Assembly: GCF_900113645.1 (NCBI RefSeq) | Contig: NZ_FOQC01000008.1 | Location: 17,482-81,481 of the forward strand | DNA length: 64,000 nucleotides | Origin: Trichococcus flocculiformis | GTDB lineage: Bacteria; Bacillota; Bacilli; Lactobacillales; Aerococcaceae | Direction: 5' to 3' | In this document: positions 26,225 through 36,295 of the stretch, piece after piece | Position numbering within the stretch: the stretch's first letter is position 1 | How the letters are laid out: the number at the start of each line of letters is the position of its first letter | Position numbers and translations under genes: made by a program | Notes under the pieces: model-generated | Seen by the model: only the letters and a program-made list of their open reading frames with translations | What the model was told of the DNA's origin: nothing | Database searches by the model: none

Positions 26225-27571
26225 ATGTTAGATTCTACAAAATACAGATCGAAACGTTATCTACACTTTGATCATAGAGTTAAAATTGAAAAGATTGAAA
26301 GCTATGTAACAGATCCCAAAAGGATTGCGGTGCATAGCTTTTTACCATTTATTCACTATGTAACTTCATTCGATAAAAATATCGGATGTAAAAATCCGGA
26401 AATGAATAACCGCCCAATAAAAACAAAAAATAGGGACATTATGTATGCCGGACATCTTGATAATTACATTTATAAATATTATGCAGAGACATTAAATGAC
26501 AATTATAATGAATGGGTCCTCGTTCATGAAGTGGATGAATGTTCAACTGCCTATCGGAACAATAAAAAGGGAAAATCAAACATTGATTTTGCGGCTGAAA
26601 TTATCAATAGAATTTCTTATTTAGAAGAAGCCTATATTTTGGTGGGAGATTTCACTAACTTTTTTGATAACATTGACCATAGAATAATGAAAAAGAATCT
26701 ACTAAGGATACATCAAAAACAAAAGCTGAGTAGTGATTGGTTTAACGTATATAAATCTGTAACAAAGTACGGGTATTATGAAAAAGACTTATTAATCAAA
26801 ATATTTGGCACTGATAAAGAAATTAGAAATGCCAAAAAAGCGAGTTATTTCCCTCAAATGAAAGACTTTCGAAATTTTCAGAGAAAGCACTCAATTAGTA
26901 AAAATGAACAAAAATATGGGATTCCACAAGGTACTGCAATAAGTGCAGTGTTTGCAAATGTCTATTCGATTGAATTTGATGTTTGCATGAAGAATTTGGC
27001 AGATCAACACCTCGGAATGTATCGAAGATATTCCGATGATTTTATATTGGTCATTCCCAAAAAACAAATCAGCGGTGTAGTCTCTCAAACTCAAATTGAA
27101 GCAATTGAAAAAAGAGTTAGAGCGTTAGCCGAGGAATATAAAATTGAAATACAAGAGACTAAAACAGGGTTATTTGATTATAGTGAAAATAGGATAACCA
27201 ATCTAAAAGAGAAAAAAGTTTCTCATATTGATTATTTAGGTTTTGTATTCGACGGAAAAAGAGTCCGAATGCGAGGGAAAAGTCCATATAAATTTTATCG
27301 CAAGGCATATAAGCTGATTGATAGCTCTAAAAAGGTGAGAGAAAGAAAAAACATACAAGAATTACCTTATCGAAAAATGATATATAGTTTATACACGGAT
27401 CTTGGCATAAATAGAGGAGATTTTGGGAATTTTATAGCCTATGCTCAAAGAGCGCAAGATACTTTTGATCAATTATCTCCCAATACTGAAAATTTAATGA
27501 TGCAACAAATAAAGAATAGGAAAAAGAACCTTGAAAAAAGACTTGGAATTAAGATTCATACTCAAGTTTAA
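26225..27571 (+). CDS. reverse transcriptase of the defence (DRT/UG) type
   Basis: A 448-residue RT. Motif A is VGDFTNFFDNIDH (about 141), motif B GIPQGTAISAVFANVY (about 232), motif C YSDD (268-271), and a DYLGFVFDGKRV segment follows near 336. The N-terminus has YLHFDHRVKIEKI and HSFLPFIHYVTSF, which I associate with single-gene defence RTs such as DRT2, though I cannot confirm the class. There is no maturase or HNH domain, so it is not a group II intron protein, and no Abi partner gene. GAGGTG precedes ATG. Base composition is much more AT-rich than the metabolic genes. It ends the defence island. Confidence 0.85.
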   Translation: MLDSTKYRSKRYLHFDHRVKIEKIESYVTDPKRIAVHSFLPFIHYVTSFDKNIGCKNPEMNNRPIKTKNRDIMYAGHLDNYIYKYYAETLNDNYNEWVLVHEVDECSTAYRNNKKGKSNIDFAAEIINRISYLEEAYILVGDFTNFFDNIDHRIMKKNLLRIHQKQKLSSDWFNVYKSVTKYGYYEKDLLIKIFGTDKEIRNAKKASYFPQMKDFRNFQRKHSISKNEQKYGIPQGTAISAVFANVYSIEFDVCMKNLADQHLGMYRRYSDDFILVIPKKQISGVVSQTQIEAIEKRVRALAEEYKIEIQETKTGLFDYSENRITNLKEKKVSHIDYLGFVFDGKRVRMRGKSPYKFYRKAYKLIDSSKKVRERKNIQELPYRKMIYSLYTDLGINRGDFGNFIAYAQRAQDTFDQLSPNTENLMMQQIKNRKKNLEKRLGIKIHTQV

Positions 27572-27659
27572 ACATCTTTGACCATTAAGGAAAACATTCA
27601 ACAGAAAATATTGAAGGCCAGCAACGAGCACTAAAGGCTGCAAGAAAGGGATGACACAC

Positions 27660-27986
27660 ATGAACACAATGGACAAAATCAATCAATTCCGCGATGACCG
27701 CGATTGGCGCCAATTCCATAACGAAAAGGACCTTGCCATCTCGATTTCGTTGGAGGCCGCAGAACTGCTGGAGCTCTTCCAATGGAAATCTCCCGAGGAA
27801 GTCAGAGAGAACAGCATCGAACGGATCAAGGAGGAACTAGCGGATGTGTTGATCTATTCGCATATGCTGGCAAGCAACCTAGATTTGGATATCGATGAAA
27901 TAATTGAGGCAAAGCTGGAGAAGAACAACATCAAGTATCCGGTGGACAAGAGTAGAGGGAATAAAGAAAAGTATACAGAGCTGTAA
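27660..27986 (+). CDS. MazG-like nucleotide pyrophosphohydrolase
   Basis: A 108-residue all-helical NTP pyrophosphohydrolase of the MazG/RS21-C6 type, which hydrolyses (d)NTPs to monophosphates and cleans the nucleotide pool. The Mg-binding helices show EAAELLELFQW (ExxE-type) and KEELADVLIYSHMLA (ExxD). I chose ATG 27660 because AAAGGG lies 9 nt upstream, while the ATG at 27651 touches that site. It is a single gene between the RT and a LysR gene. It may mark the return to core chromosome or may belong to the island. Confidence 0.85.
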   Translation: MNTMDKINQFRDDRDWRQFHNEKDLAISISLEAAELLELFQWKSPEEVRENSIERIKEELADVLIYSHMLASNLDLDIDEIIEAKLEKNNIKYPVDKSRGNKEKYTEL

Positions 27987-28058
27987 CGTGCGTGAGTAAA
28001 GCTGAGAAGCGATTTGATCTTCAGCCTATTGCCAGGATACAGGCGGGAGGTTGATTTA

Positions 28059-28958
28059 ATGTACAATCATCAATTGGATACATTCATAAAAGTTGCCGAT
28101 TCAGGCAGTTTCAATAAAGCGTCCGAAGAACTATTTGTATCACCAAATGCTGTCATGAAACAAATCAATCTTCTGGAAAACAGTTTGGGATTTGATTTGT
28201 TTGTCAGGACGCATCGGGGTGTCCAATTGACAGTTGCGGGCGAATCCTTGTACCGGGATGCAAAATATCTTATCCAGTATGCCAAAGATTCGATCGCACG
28301 GGCTGAAAAAATGGTGGCCGAGCCGAAACACGTCCTGCGGATCGGGACTTCATTGACGACGCCTGTCCAGTTTTTGGTCAGTCTGTGGCCCCAGATCCGC
28401 CAACATAATCCGGATCTGAAATTCGAACTTGTTTCATTTGAAAACACTCCGGAGAATGCGCGGGAAATCATGAATCATTTCGGCAGGAACATCGATCTAG
28501 TCGCGGGCATCTACAGCGAGAACATATTGAACGAGCGGAATTGTTCGGCCTTGAAATTGTATGATACACCCCTTTGTGCGGCGGTCCCGCTCCATCATCG
28601 CTTGGCAGCAAATGATGAAATAGCGATTGAGGATCTGTTCGATGAGAAGGTCATGCTCATCAAACGCGGCTATATGAGTGCGTTTGATGAAGTCAGGGAT
28701 AATCTGGCAGAAAACTATCCGAGGATTCAGATTGAAGATTTTTCATTTTTCGATGTGAATGTCTTCAACAAATGTGAAAATGACAATGCGGTTCTGATCG
28801 GTGTGAAGGAATGGGGAAATGTCCATCCTTTGCTGAAAATCATTCCGATCAGCTGGAAGCATACGATTCCGATGGGGATCCTGCATTCAAACACGCCATC
28901 CAAGGATGTCAAAAAATTCCTGCAAATCATCAGTCGGATATACGAGGCCCAGTCCTAA
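28059..28958 (+). CDS. LysR-type regulator
   Basis: A 299-residue LysR regulator. The HTH is at residues 1-65 (LDTFIKVADSGSFNKASEELF, then VSPNAVMKQINLLENSLGFDLFVR), unusual in having AVMKQI where most have SVSRQI. The effector domain (about 90-290) is of the periplasmic-binding type. ATG 28059 has GGGAGG upstream. It lies in the same direction as the aldo/keto reductase at 29052 with a terminator in between, so it may or may not regulate it. Confidence 0.88.
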   Translation: MYNHQLDTFIKVADSGSFNKASEELFVSPNAVMKQINLLENSLGFDLFVRTHRGVQLTVAGESLYRDAKYLIQYAKDSIARAEKMVAEPKHVLRIGTSLTTPVQFLVSLWPQIRQHNPDLKFELVSFENTPENAREIMNHFGRNIDLVAGIYSENILNERNCSALKLYDTPLCAAVPLHHRLAANDEIAIEDLFDEKVMLIKRGYMSAFDEVRDNLAENYPRIQIEDFSFFDVNVFNKCENDNAVLIGVKEWGNVHPLLKIIPISWKHTIPMGILHSNTPSKDVKKFLQIISRIYEAQS

Positions 28959-28985
28959 CCTTTGGGTTGCAACTTGTGAGCCAAG

Positions 28986-29011
28986 AGAGACTTCTTAATA
29001 GTCTCTTTTTT
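28986..29011 (+). terminator. terminator after lysR
   Basis: AGAGACT-N7-AGTCTCT followed by six T. Confidence 0.9.
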
Positions 29012-29021
29012 ACTATACTGA

Positions 29022-30017
<996 letters not shown>

Positions 30018-30086
30018 TCAGAGCCTGCCGTATATCTGCACCATAATAATTTGTACTTCAAGCAATAATGGTTAATTATACTTGAA

Positions 30087-30138
30087 CCCTCACAAAAATT
30101 GGCCGCTAAATAATGCGCTGGTTTTGTGGGGTTTTCTT
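30087..30138 (+). terminator. terminator after aldo/keto reductase
   Basis: CCCTCACAAAA (30087-30097) pairs with TTTTGTGGGG, followed by a T-rich tract. Confidence 0.75.
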
Positions 30139-30215
30139 TTCTTTGGGGATTCTGGCACTCTGGTGTATGATTAGATTAGAGACTATGATGATTAACTAAA
30201 AGAGGTGGGATTATC

Positions 30216-30947
30216 ATGAAAAAAATGTTCAGAAAAAAGACGAATATCGGGGAAACAGGAGATCCAGAAAAAGAGGAGCTAGCGGAAGTACAGGTTGAAT
30301 CAGAACTTCCTGCCAGTGAACTGAAGCAAGAAGATAAAGAATTTGAATCTTTCTTCTCTGAAGTGCTAAAAAAATTACCGCAAAAGACATCAGCCAGTGT
30401 CCTAAACGCTTATGACAAGTCAAAAGAGCAGGCTGAAAAAATCCTCGACAAAAGTAAAAATCAATTTGATGGGATATTCGACGAATTTTTGAATGGTGTC
30501 GATGAAGAAAAACGCAAGAAATGTCATAAGACTGTTCACGCTGCGTCTCTGACAGCAGCCATAATCGGTTGCTCGCCAATCCCGTTTTCAGATGCTTTTT
30601 TGCTGGTTCCCGTTCAATTAACCATGATGTCTCGTCTGCACAAGATATTCGGTCAATCATGGTCCGAAAGCCTTGGAAAAAGCCTATCCAGGGAATTGAT
30701 CGTTGTTGGTTTTGGGAGAGCTGCAGTCGGTAATATCCTGAAATTGGTTCCTGCGGTAGGCACTGTTGCAGGTGCCGCAATTAACGGTGCCGTTGCCAGC
30801 ACTATCACAGAATCCTTAGGTTGGGTAACCGTGAAAATGTTGAATGACGGTGAAGATATTTTCGACCAAGCCATGTCGTTCAAAGGACAATTCGATACAT
30901 TGTTCAAAACACTTCAGAACTCCAATAAATCATCAAATAAAAAATGA
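30216..30947 (+). CDS. DUF697-like membrane protein
   Basis: A 243-residue protein. Residues 1-100 are very charged and helical (K/E-rich, possible coiled coil). The second half matches the DUF697 pattern: HAASLTAAIIGCSPIPFSDAFLLVPVQ (spread over about 108-135), then LKLVPAVGTVAGAAINGAVAST, with two or three hydrophobic segments. DUF697 proteins are often next to or fused with GTPases; none is adjacent here. AGAGGTGGG upstream of the ATG. Function unknown. Confidence 0.75.
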   Translation: MKKMFRKKTNIGETGDPEKEELAEVQVESELPASELKQEDKEFESFFSEVLKKLPQKTSASVLNAYDKSKEQAEKILDKSKNQFDGIFDEFLNGVDEEKRKKCHKTVHAASLTAAIIGCSPIPFSDAFLLVPVQLTMMSRLHKIFGQSWSESLGKSLSRELIVVGFGRAAVGNILKLVPAVGTVAGAAINGAVASTITESLGWVTVKMLNDGEDIFDQAMSFKGQFDTLFKTLQNSNKSSNKK

Positions 30948-30970
30948 ATTTCATGACAGATAAATTCGCT

Positions 30971-31003
30971 AGGGGCAAAGTAGCAGTTGCTTTGTCTTTT
31001 TTT
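30971..31003 (+). terminator. terminator after DUF697 gene
   Basis: GCAAAG...CTTTGT hairpin followed by seven T. Confidence 0.65.
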
Positions 31004-31096
31004 AAACTGCATCATTGAGGGGCCTTTAATGGATGAAGTATTTTGGAAGCCAGTGATATAATAGTTTCTATAATCACTGTTGAAGGGGAGAGGCAC

Positions 31097-31930
31097 ATGC
31101 ATGATTTAGTGAATGAATACCATATCGCGGTCCCTACCGCGTTTTACGATAACGAGGATCTGAATACGGAAGCAACTTTGCAGCATATCCGGAATCTCTA
31201 TGACCAGGGTGTGAAATCGGTCATGGTATGCGGCACGACCGGGGAGCAACATAGCCTGACGTTGGCGGAGAAATTGCAGCTGTTGAAAAGCATCGATGCG
31301 GCCACTTTCCTGCCGGATGACCTGGAGATCATCTTCGGAGTGGCTAGCATCAGGCAGAAGGAAGCACTGCAGCTGGCTGAGAAAGTCAACGCGAGCGCTA
31401 AAATCAATGGCGTACTTCTGGGTTTTTCACCCTATATTTTGCCTTCGCAAAAAGAAGCGAGGCTCTATGTGGAAGCTATCGCCAAAGTTATTGAAAAGCC
31501 CATCATCCTCTACAACAATCCGCGGCGTACGGGGTTCAATCCGGAGCTGGACACTTTTGCTGAATTGATCAGGCTGCCCAACATTATCGGCATCAAAGAT
31601 GCGGGGGACAGCGCGCGCATCCCCGAATTGATTTCCGTTGCGGACAAAAAGATCTACGTCTATGCCGGCGGGGAGATCGACTTGGATAAAAAAATCGCAT
31701 TGGGCGCAAACCGCTTGTCCTCGATGGCGGGTAATCTGTATCCTAGCGAGGTAGAAGCATATTTCACGGATTTGTTGCGCGGGCGCGCGGACAAAACAAA
31801 AAACGCCGGAATCGAAGAGAAGATTCACAACGTTTTTGCGGATAACCCGATCATTTACATTAAGAATGAAATCACGAAGCACACACAGATCGATATGGGC
31901 ATTGCACGTTCGCCGCTGGGAAATCTGTAA
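31097..31930 (+). CDS. DHDPS/N-acetylneuraminate lyase family aldolase
   Basis: A 277-residue class I aldolase of the DapA/NanA superfamily. It has the carboxylate-binding GTTGE (46-50), the catalytic Tyr at 139 in LYNNPRRTG, and the Schiff-base Lys at 167 in GIKDAG. The true DapA family is near 290 residues; no lysine-pathway genes are nearby, so the substrate may be another 2-keto acid. ATG 31097 has AAGGGGAG upstream, which excludes the longer frame. Monocistronic. Confidence 0.85.
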   Translation: MHDLVNEYHIAVPTAFYDNEDLNTEATLQHIRNLYDQGVKSVMVCGTTGEQHSLTLAEKLQLLKSIDAATFLPDDLEIIFGVASIRQKEALQLAEKVNASAKINGVLLGFSPYILPSQKEARLYVEAIAKVIEKPIILYNNPRRTGFNPELDTFAELIRLPNIIGIKDAGDSARIPELISVADKKIYVYAGGEIDLDKKIALGANRLSSMAGNLYPSEVEAYFTDLLRGRADKTKNAGIEEKIHNVFADNPIIYIKNEITKHTQIDMGIARSPLGNL

Positions 31931-32224
31931 CAACTCAGTTCTATGTAAAAGGCTGAACTCCGGTCAGAGGCGCTTCGCCGGATGAAATAGTCATTCAAAC
32001 ATCGGCATCTCCTGTGAGCGAGCTTTCACAGGAGAATAGAATTGAAATATGATCTCAAGCTCCGTCGAGGGACCCTTCGCCGGAGCTGCATTAAGAGTGT
32101 ACTGTGTTCCGATTGTTGGGTTCAGCGGAAGGCATCTCCCTTGCCGTATGTTCCATAAAAAAGTAGTATATTGAATATATAGTTTATTTGAGAATGTTAT
32201 CATGAAAAGTGAGGAGATCCATTT
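31931..32224. repeat. intergenic with GC-rich dispersed repeat
   Basis: About 290 nt without a gene. It holds an imperfect palindrome (AGCTCCGTCGAGGGACC then CCTTCGCCGGAGCT, about 32058-32088), a CTCCTGTGA/TCACAGGAG hairpin (32009-32035), and a GGCGCTTCGCCGG piece. AGCTCCGWCGAGGGA recurs near 40810, and similar CTCCGGCGA pieces occur near 40850, 58750 and 60380. Confidence 0.5.
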
Positions 32225-32890
32225 ATGTCGACACCTGAGTTAAGAGCACAAATCATCGAAGCACACCAAAGCCGCTATGCCACCAAATCCTTCGATCCCA
32301 CGAAAAAAATTGCCGTGGAAGATTGGGAAACGATTATTGAATCGGCACGCTTATCGCCGAGTTCCTTCGGGTATGAACCTTGGAAATTCTTGTTGGTGAA
32401 CAATGCAGAGATCAAAGAGGGATTGAAAGGGATCGCCGCTGGTGCTGTCAATAGCCTCAATGGCGCTAGCCATTTCGTCATCGCATTGGCCAGAAAAAAT
32501 GTGACCATCGAAAGTGATCATGTACGGCACATCGTGGAGGATGTGCTCGGCGCGGAATTTGCGATTGACTCGCCGCGTAGCCAGTACTTCGACAACTTCC
32601 AGAAGAACAATCAGCAGTTGACGGACGAGCGTACCTTGTACGATTGGGCCTCCAAGCAGACATACATCGCGATGGCCAACATGATGACCACCGCAGCTCT
32701 TTTAGGAATCGACAGCTGTCCGATCGAGGGCTTCAATAAAGTTAATGTTGAGAAATACCTGGCGGAAAAAGGTCTGGTCGACCTTAACGAGTTCGGGGTT
32801 TCCTATATGCTCGGGTTGGGTTACCGCAATGAACCTATTACGCCGAAGAAAAGACAGTCCTTGGATGAAATCCTTGAAGTGATCGACTGA
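32225..32890 (+). CDS. nitroreductase-family NAD(P)H oxidoreductase
   Basis: A 221-residue FMN flavoprotein of the NfsB type that would reduce nitro compounds, quinones or related acceptors with NAD(P)H. Typical segments: RYATKSFDP (15-23), SARLSPSSFGYEPWKF (FMN binding, about 38-55), MANMMTTAALLGIDSCPIEGF (about 150-170), and GYRNEP near the C-terminus. GAGGAG precedes the ATG. Single gene. Confidence 0.93.
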   Translation: MSTPELRAQIIEAHQSRYATKSFDPTKKIAVEDWETIIESARLSPSSFGYEPWKFLLVNNAEIKEGLKGIAAGAVNSLNGASHFVIALARKNVTIESDHVRHIVEDVLGAEFAIDSPRSQYFDNFQKNNQQLTDERTLYDWASKQTYIAMANMMTTAALLGIDSCPIEGFNKVNVEKYLAEKGLVDLNEFGVSYMLGLGYRNEPITPKKRQSLDEILEVID

Positions 32891-32960
32891 GCATTTCGAC
32901 GGTGAATTGGTTCCCAAATTTACGGTGACTGCTTCAAAGTGCACCAGAAAAACAACAAAG

Positions 32961-33010
32961 ACAGCAGGAAAACAATCCTATCAAGTGTAGGGCTATCTTC
33001 CTGTTTTTTT
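32961..33010 (+). terminator. terminator
   Basis: Stem with CAGGAA/TTCCTG and inner CCTA/TAGG, followed by eight T. Confidence 0.65.
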
Positions 33011-33186
33011 GCATTATATAGACTGAAATGGATATTTGGAACAATATTGGCTGAGCAGTATTATTGACTTAAAGACCATATCAGGGTATAAATGATATAC
33101 ATCTCATCAGAAATATGCCTGTTGATCTCGCTTCGGCCAAACAGTCTGTTACATTACATAAGTTTTTACACAAGGAGGAACCTAAT

Positions 33187-33354
33187 ATGAAAAATTACGT
33201 TAATTTGAACGATATGACTTTACAGGAATGCGAACATTTCAAAGTTGAAATGGAAATGAAGAAAAACTACTACGGCGCTTTTATGAGCAACGTACTTACG
33301 GATGAAATGACCGAAAAAATGGAAAGTATCTGCGGTTGTGAATCGAATCAATAA
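33187..33354 (+). CDS. small unknown protein
   Basis: A 55-residue acidic protein: KNYVNLNDMTLQECEHFKV, then a Met/Lys-rich helix, ending ESICGCESNQ with a C-G-C pair. AAGGAGGAACC lies 8 nt before the ATG, a very strong ribosome-binding site, which is the main support. No family is recognised. It is followed by a strong terminator, so it is expressed as a single short transcript. Confidence 0.6.
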   Translation: MKNYVNLNDMTLQECEHFKVEMEMKKNYYGAFMSNVLTDEMTEKMESICGCESNQ

Positions 33355-33502
33355 TTGCCGGTCAGCGGGGAGTTCTGCAGCTGATCAAACGATTGCCGAT
33401 TCGCGAGTAGCCAAAAGCGGCCGATTGGTACTGATGAGATGCAGAAAGAAACTGAGTGATTCCCTGCAGTGGAGCACTTAGGTAGAAGCATACTGAAACG
33501 AG

Positions 33503-33546
33503 AACAGCCGGAGACGTCAACTGACGTCTTCCGGCTGTTTTTTCGT
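33503..33546. terminator. strong terminator
   Basis: ACAGCCGGAGACGTCA paired with TGACGTCTTCCGGCTGT, then a T run; one of the most stable hairpins in the window. Confidence 0.9.
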
Positions 33547-33582
33547 GTTGTGGCTTTGCATGGATTTTATGGGGCCAAGTTG

Positions 33583-34170
33583 TTATTGGATTTGACTGAA
33601 ATCATGGTTGATGATGTCGACCAAATGAAACTCGTCCGCTTTGTAGATGAATTTCAGGATGCAACAATTCTTCAATCTTGACTTTTGATCTACCTGTTGA
33701 TTTTGAGCCCAACTTCTCATGAAACCTCTGCAGGCTGCGCCGTGCGATACTGCCAAAACGGTTTGATGATCAGCAGAGTCCATGATCGTTTTTAGGGTGT
33801 TTGCGAGGCGTTCCCGCATTTGTTCTTCGCATTCGCCGCCGAATTTTTCAAAAAAATCGCCATAGGGGATAGGCGGATTCAGATGTTCACTTTCCCCTTC
33901 GAAAGCGCCGAAGTTCCATTCTTTCAGGCCCTTCAGACGTCGGTAAGGTATCTGATTGTCGGTCACGATTTCGAGGGTATCTGAAGCGCGTTCCGATGTG
34001 GAAGAATAGGCATGATCTATTTCGATTTGATTATTTGAAAAGAAGGTTCCGGCTATTTTTGCCTGTTGGATGCCGATTTCTGTCAGCGGGGAATCGCACC
34101 AGCCCTGGATCTTTTTCCGCACATTGAATTCTGTTTCGCCATGACGCATCAGATATAATATTTTTTCCAT
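33583..34170 (-). CDS. histidine phosphatase (phosphoglycerate mutase-like)
   Basis: A 195-residue histidine-phosphatase superfamily enzyme. The phospho-acceptor motif is LMRHGETEFN (RHGE, residues 9-12), and the second catalytic His is in VSHGAACRG (about 143). It probably removes phosphate from a small metabolite; family membership does not give the substrate. Its promoter (34198-34228) has the MerR-type 19-bp spacer found before both short aldo/keto reductases, so it likely belongs to the same regulon. Confidence 0.9.
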   Translation of the reverse strand: MEKILYLMRHGETEFNVRKKIQGWCDSPLTEIGIQQAKIAGTFFSNNQIEIDHAYSSTSERASDTLEIVTDNQIPYRRLKGLKEWNFGAFEGESEHLNPPIPYGDFFEKFGGECEEQMRERLANTLKTIMDSADHQTVLAVSHGAACRGFMRSWAQNQQVDQKSRLKNCCILKFIYKADEFHLVDIINHDFSQIQ

Positions 34171-34197
34171 AGTATTCCTCCAGATTTAGTTCAGTCT

Positions 34198-34228
34198 ATT
34201 GTAAACCTTGGAGTGGACTTCATGTCAA
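34198..34228 (-). promoter_or_regulatory. MerR-type promoter of histidine phosphatase
   Basis: Minus-strand TTGACA (34223-34228), 19-bp spacer with GAAGTCC-ACTCC dyad, TACAAT (34198-34203). Confidence 0.75.
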
Positions 34229-34340
34229 GGGACGTAAACAAATCCTAAAAAGTTAAAGATTAAAGATTAATTGCCTATCTATAAATTAACTGGTATGTTA
34301 AAATAAAAAAGAACATACGTTTGATAGGGAGGTTTTAGCA

Positions 34341-35387
34341 ATGCAAAATGATGTTATCCAAAAGGTGAAAATTTCAGAAATAGACATTGATGACCCTTTT
34401 TTTCAGTCGTTAAAAGAAGATTATGATGGTTTTGAGGGTTGGTTTAGCAGGAAATCTAATGAAGATGCATACATCTTTCGAGAAAACGCTAATTTGGCCG
34501 GGTTTTTATACTTAAAAGATGAGGATGAGGAAGATTTCAGTGTATCACCCATTTTTGAAAAACAAAGAAGATTAAAAATTGGCACATTTAAAATTGAGTC
34601 TCATGGTACAGTTTTGGGTCAAAGATTTTTGAGTATTATTTTAAGGAAAATGTTTAATGAGGAGCATAATTTCACTTATGTTACACTCTTTGAAAAGCAA
34701 CAAGGATTAATACGATTATTTGAAAAGTTTGGTTTTCGTAAGTGGGGAACAAAAGGCAATGGAGAGCTAGTATATTATAGGGATATCGAAGTATTCAATG
34801 ATGAATATAAAGATTTCCCCTTAATAAACACTAGAAATAACCCGCGGAAATTTTTACTTTCAATCTATCCAATATTTCACACAAAACTATTTCCTGATTC
34901 AAAATTACATACTGAACGCAATCATATTGTTGAAGACCTCTCATTCACTAACACTGTAGAAAAAATTTATATATGTGCAATTCCGAACGTCATGGAAATG
35001 AAGAAAGGCGATTTAATTGTCATTTATCGTACCGCAGAATACGGTAAACCTGCTGAATTTAGCTCAGTCGCTTCTTCAATTTGTACTGTTATTGAAGTAA
35101 GGAACATCAATTCCTTTTCAACTTTGGATGATTTTTTATACTATAGCGGAAAAGGATCTATCTTCTCTAAAGATGAATTAATTAGTTTTTGGAACACAAA
35201 AAAATATCCGTACATAATAAAAATGTTGTATAATGTCCCATTGACCAATCGTGTTATAAGAAAAAAACTGATAGACGAAGTTGGATTGTCTCGAGATCAA
35301 CGATGGAGTTGCATCGAATTACAAGATATGCAATTCAATAAATTATTGGAGATAGGTGAGGTTCATGAAGGTTTTATTATCGATTAA
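34341..35387 (+). CDS. GNAT domain plus PUA-like domain protein
   Basis: A 348-residue protein. The first about 150 residues look like a GNAT acetyltransferase (FGKRRKIG-like EKQRRLKIGTFKI region, then VLGQRFLSIILRKMF and LIRLFEKFGFRKWG). The rest contains MKKGDLIVIYRT and ASSICTVIEV, a pattern seen in PUA/ASCH/EVE-like nucleic-acid-binding folds. It opens an AT-rich cassette; the next gene (ASCH) overlaps its end. Function unknown; acetylation of RNA, a nucleoside or a protein is possible. Confidence 0.7.
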   Translation: MQNDVIQKVKISEIDIDDPFFQSLKEDYDGFEGWFSRKSNEDAYIFRENANLAGFLYLKDEDEEDFSVSPIFEKQRRLKIGTFKIESHGTVLGQRFLSIILRKMFNEEHNFTYVTLFEKQQGLIRLFEKFGFRKWGTKGNGELVYYRDIEVFNDEYKDFPLINTRNNPRKFLLSIYPIFHTKLFPDSKLHTERNHIVEDLSFTNTVEKIYICAIPNVMEMKKGDLIVIYRTAEYGKPAEFSSVASSICTVIEVRNINSFSTLDDFLYYSGKGSIFSKDELISFWNTKKYPYIIKMLYNVPLTNRVIRKKLIDEVGLSRDQRWSCIELQDMQFNKLLEIGEVHEGFIID

Positions 35388-35745
35388 ACCTGAATTTGTA
35401 GAGGAAATAATTGAGGGCAGAAAAAAATTCGAATACAGAAAAAGTATTTTTACTAGAACTGATGTCTCTTCTGTTGTAGTGTACGCAACTAAGCCATTTG
35501 GCAAAGTGGTCGGAGAATTTGAAATTGGAAGTATTATTCGAGATCGACCATCGAATATTTGGAATGAAACCAAGAATTATTCAGGGATTTCTCAAAAGTT
35601 CTTTAATGAGTATTTTGAGGGAAGGGATGTTGGATTTGCTATCCCTATAAAAAAATTCATTAAGTATGATAAGCCTATGGAATTAAATAATTTTAACGAG
35701 AATATCAAGGCTGCACCACAATCATTTTGTTACATTGAGGAGTAG
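35365..35745 (+). CDS. ASCH-domain protein
   Basis: A 126-residue ASCH-domain (PUA-like fold) protein: VLLSIKPEFVEEIIEGRKKFEYRK at the start (split as KPEFVEEIIEGRKKFEYRK), VVVYATKPFGKVVGEFEIG in the middle. E. coli YqfB, a member of this fold, is an N4-acetylcytidine amidohydrolase; others bind RNA. The start ATG at 35365 has AGGTGAGG and lies inside the GNAT gene (23-nt overlap). Second gene of the cassette. Confidence 0.82.
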   Translation: MKVLLSIKPEFVEEIIEGRKKFEYRKSIFTRTDVSSVVVYATKPFGKVVGEFEIGSIIRDRPSNIWNETKNYSGISQKFFNEYFEGRDVGFAIPIKKFIKYDKPMELNNFNENIKAAPQSFCYIEE

Positions 35746-35753
35746 ATGTAAAA

Positions 35754-36275
35754 ATGGAATATATATTTTTAGCGGGAGTGCATGGTGTAGGGAAATCGAC
35801 TCTACTACATAGAATTAATGCGGACTGTCCGATAGTGTATGCATCTGTTAGCGACTTAATCAGAAAAGCGGGTAAGAAAATAGCTGCTTCAAATAAGTTA
35901 ACAGATGGGATTGATGAGAACCAACAACTTTGGAAAAGCGAATTATTTAATTTATCCGTTCCTGAATCAAAAATACTTATTTTAGATGGTCATTTTTCCC
36001 TAATTAATAAAGATAATGCTGTCGAGAGGCTATCATTTGATACTTTTGCAGGGACTAATATGAATAAAATAATACTGAAAAGAGAAAGTCCCCTTATCAT
36101 TAAAGAGAGACTAGAAAAAAGAGATAATGTGAAATGGGATATAAATAAAATTATGGAGTTTCAAAAAATTGAAGAAGAACAAGCTGTCAGCTATTCAATT
36201 CAAAAAGGGATTCCCATTTTTATTTTTGATCAAGAAAAAATGTACCAAGAGTTAATTGATTTTATAACGGTATAA
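35754..36275 (+). CDS. P-loop kinase-like ATPase
   Basis: A 173-residue P-loop protein with AGVHGVGKST (Walker A, residues 7-16), LILDGHFSL (Walker B-like, about 75), and LEKRDNVKWD as a possible lid. Size and motifs are those of small-molecule or nucleoside/nucleotide kinases (AAA_33/AAA_18 type). It lies 8 nt after the ASCH gene and 20 nt before the DUF3850 gene. Its substrate may be linked to the ASCH proteins; this is inference. Confidence 0.75.
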   Translation: MEYIFLAGVHGVGKSTLLHRINADCPIVYASVSDLIRKAGKKIAASNKLTDGIDENQQLWKSELFNLSVPESKILILDGHFSLINKDNAVERLSFDTFAGTNMNKIILKRESPLIIKERLEKRDNVKWDINKIMEFQKIEEEQAVSYSIQKGIPIFIFDQEKMYQELIDFITV

Positions 36276-36295
36276 TGTAAAGAGGTGATGCTATT

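Noticed and set aside
26225..27571. Group II intron-encoded protein
   Set aside because: No maturase or endonuclease domain, and no domain V/VI-like intron end downstream.
31097..31930. Calling the aldolase dapA
   Set aside because: Catalytic residues fit the superfamily, but no lysine genes are nearby and the substrate cannot be assigned from sequence.
33469..33681. 70-codon plus-strand frame over the terminator at 33503
   Set aside because: It crosses a strong terminator and overlaps the end of the histidine phosphatase gene in antisense.
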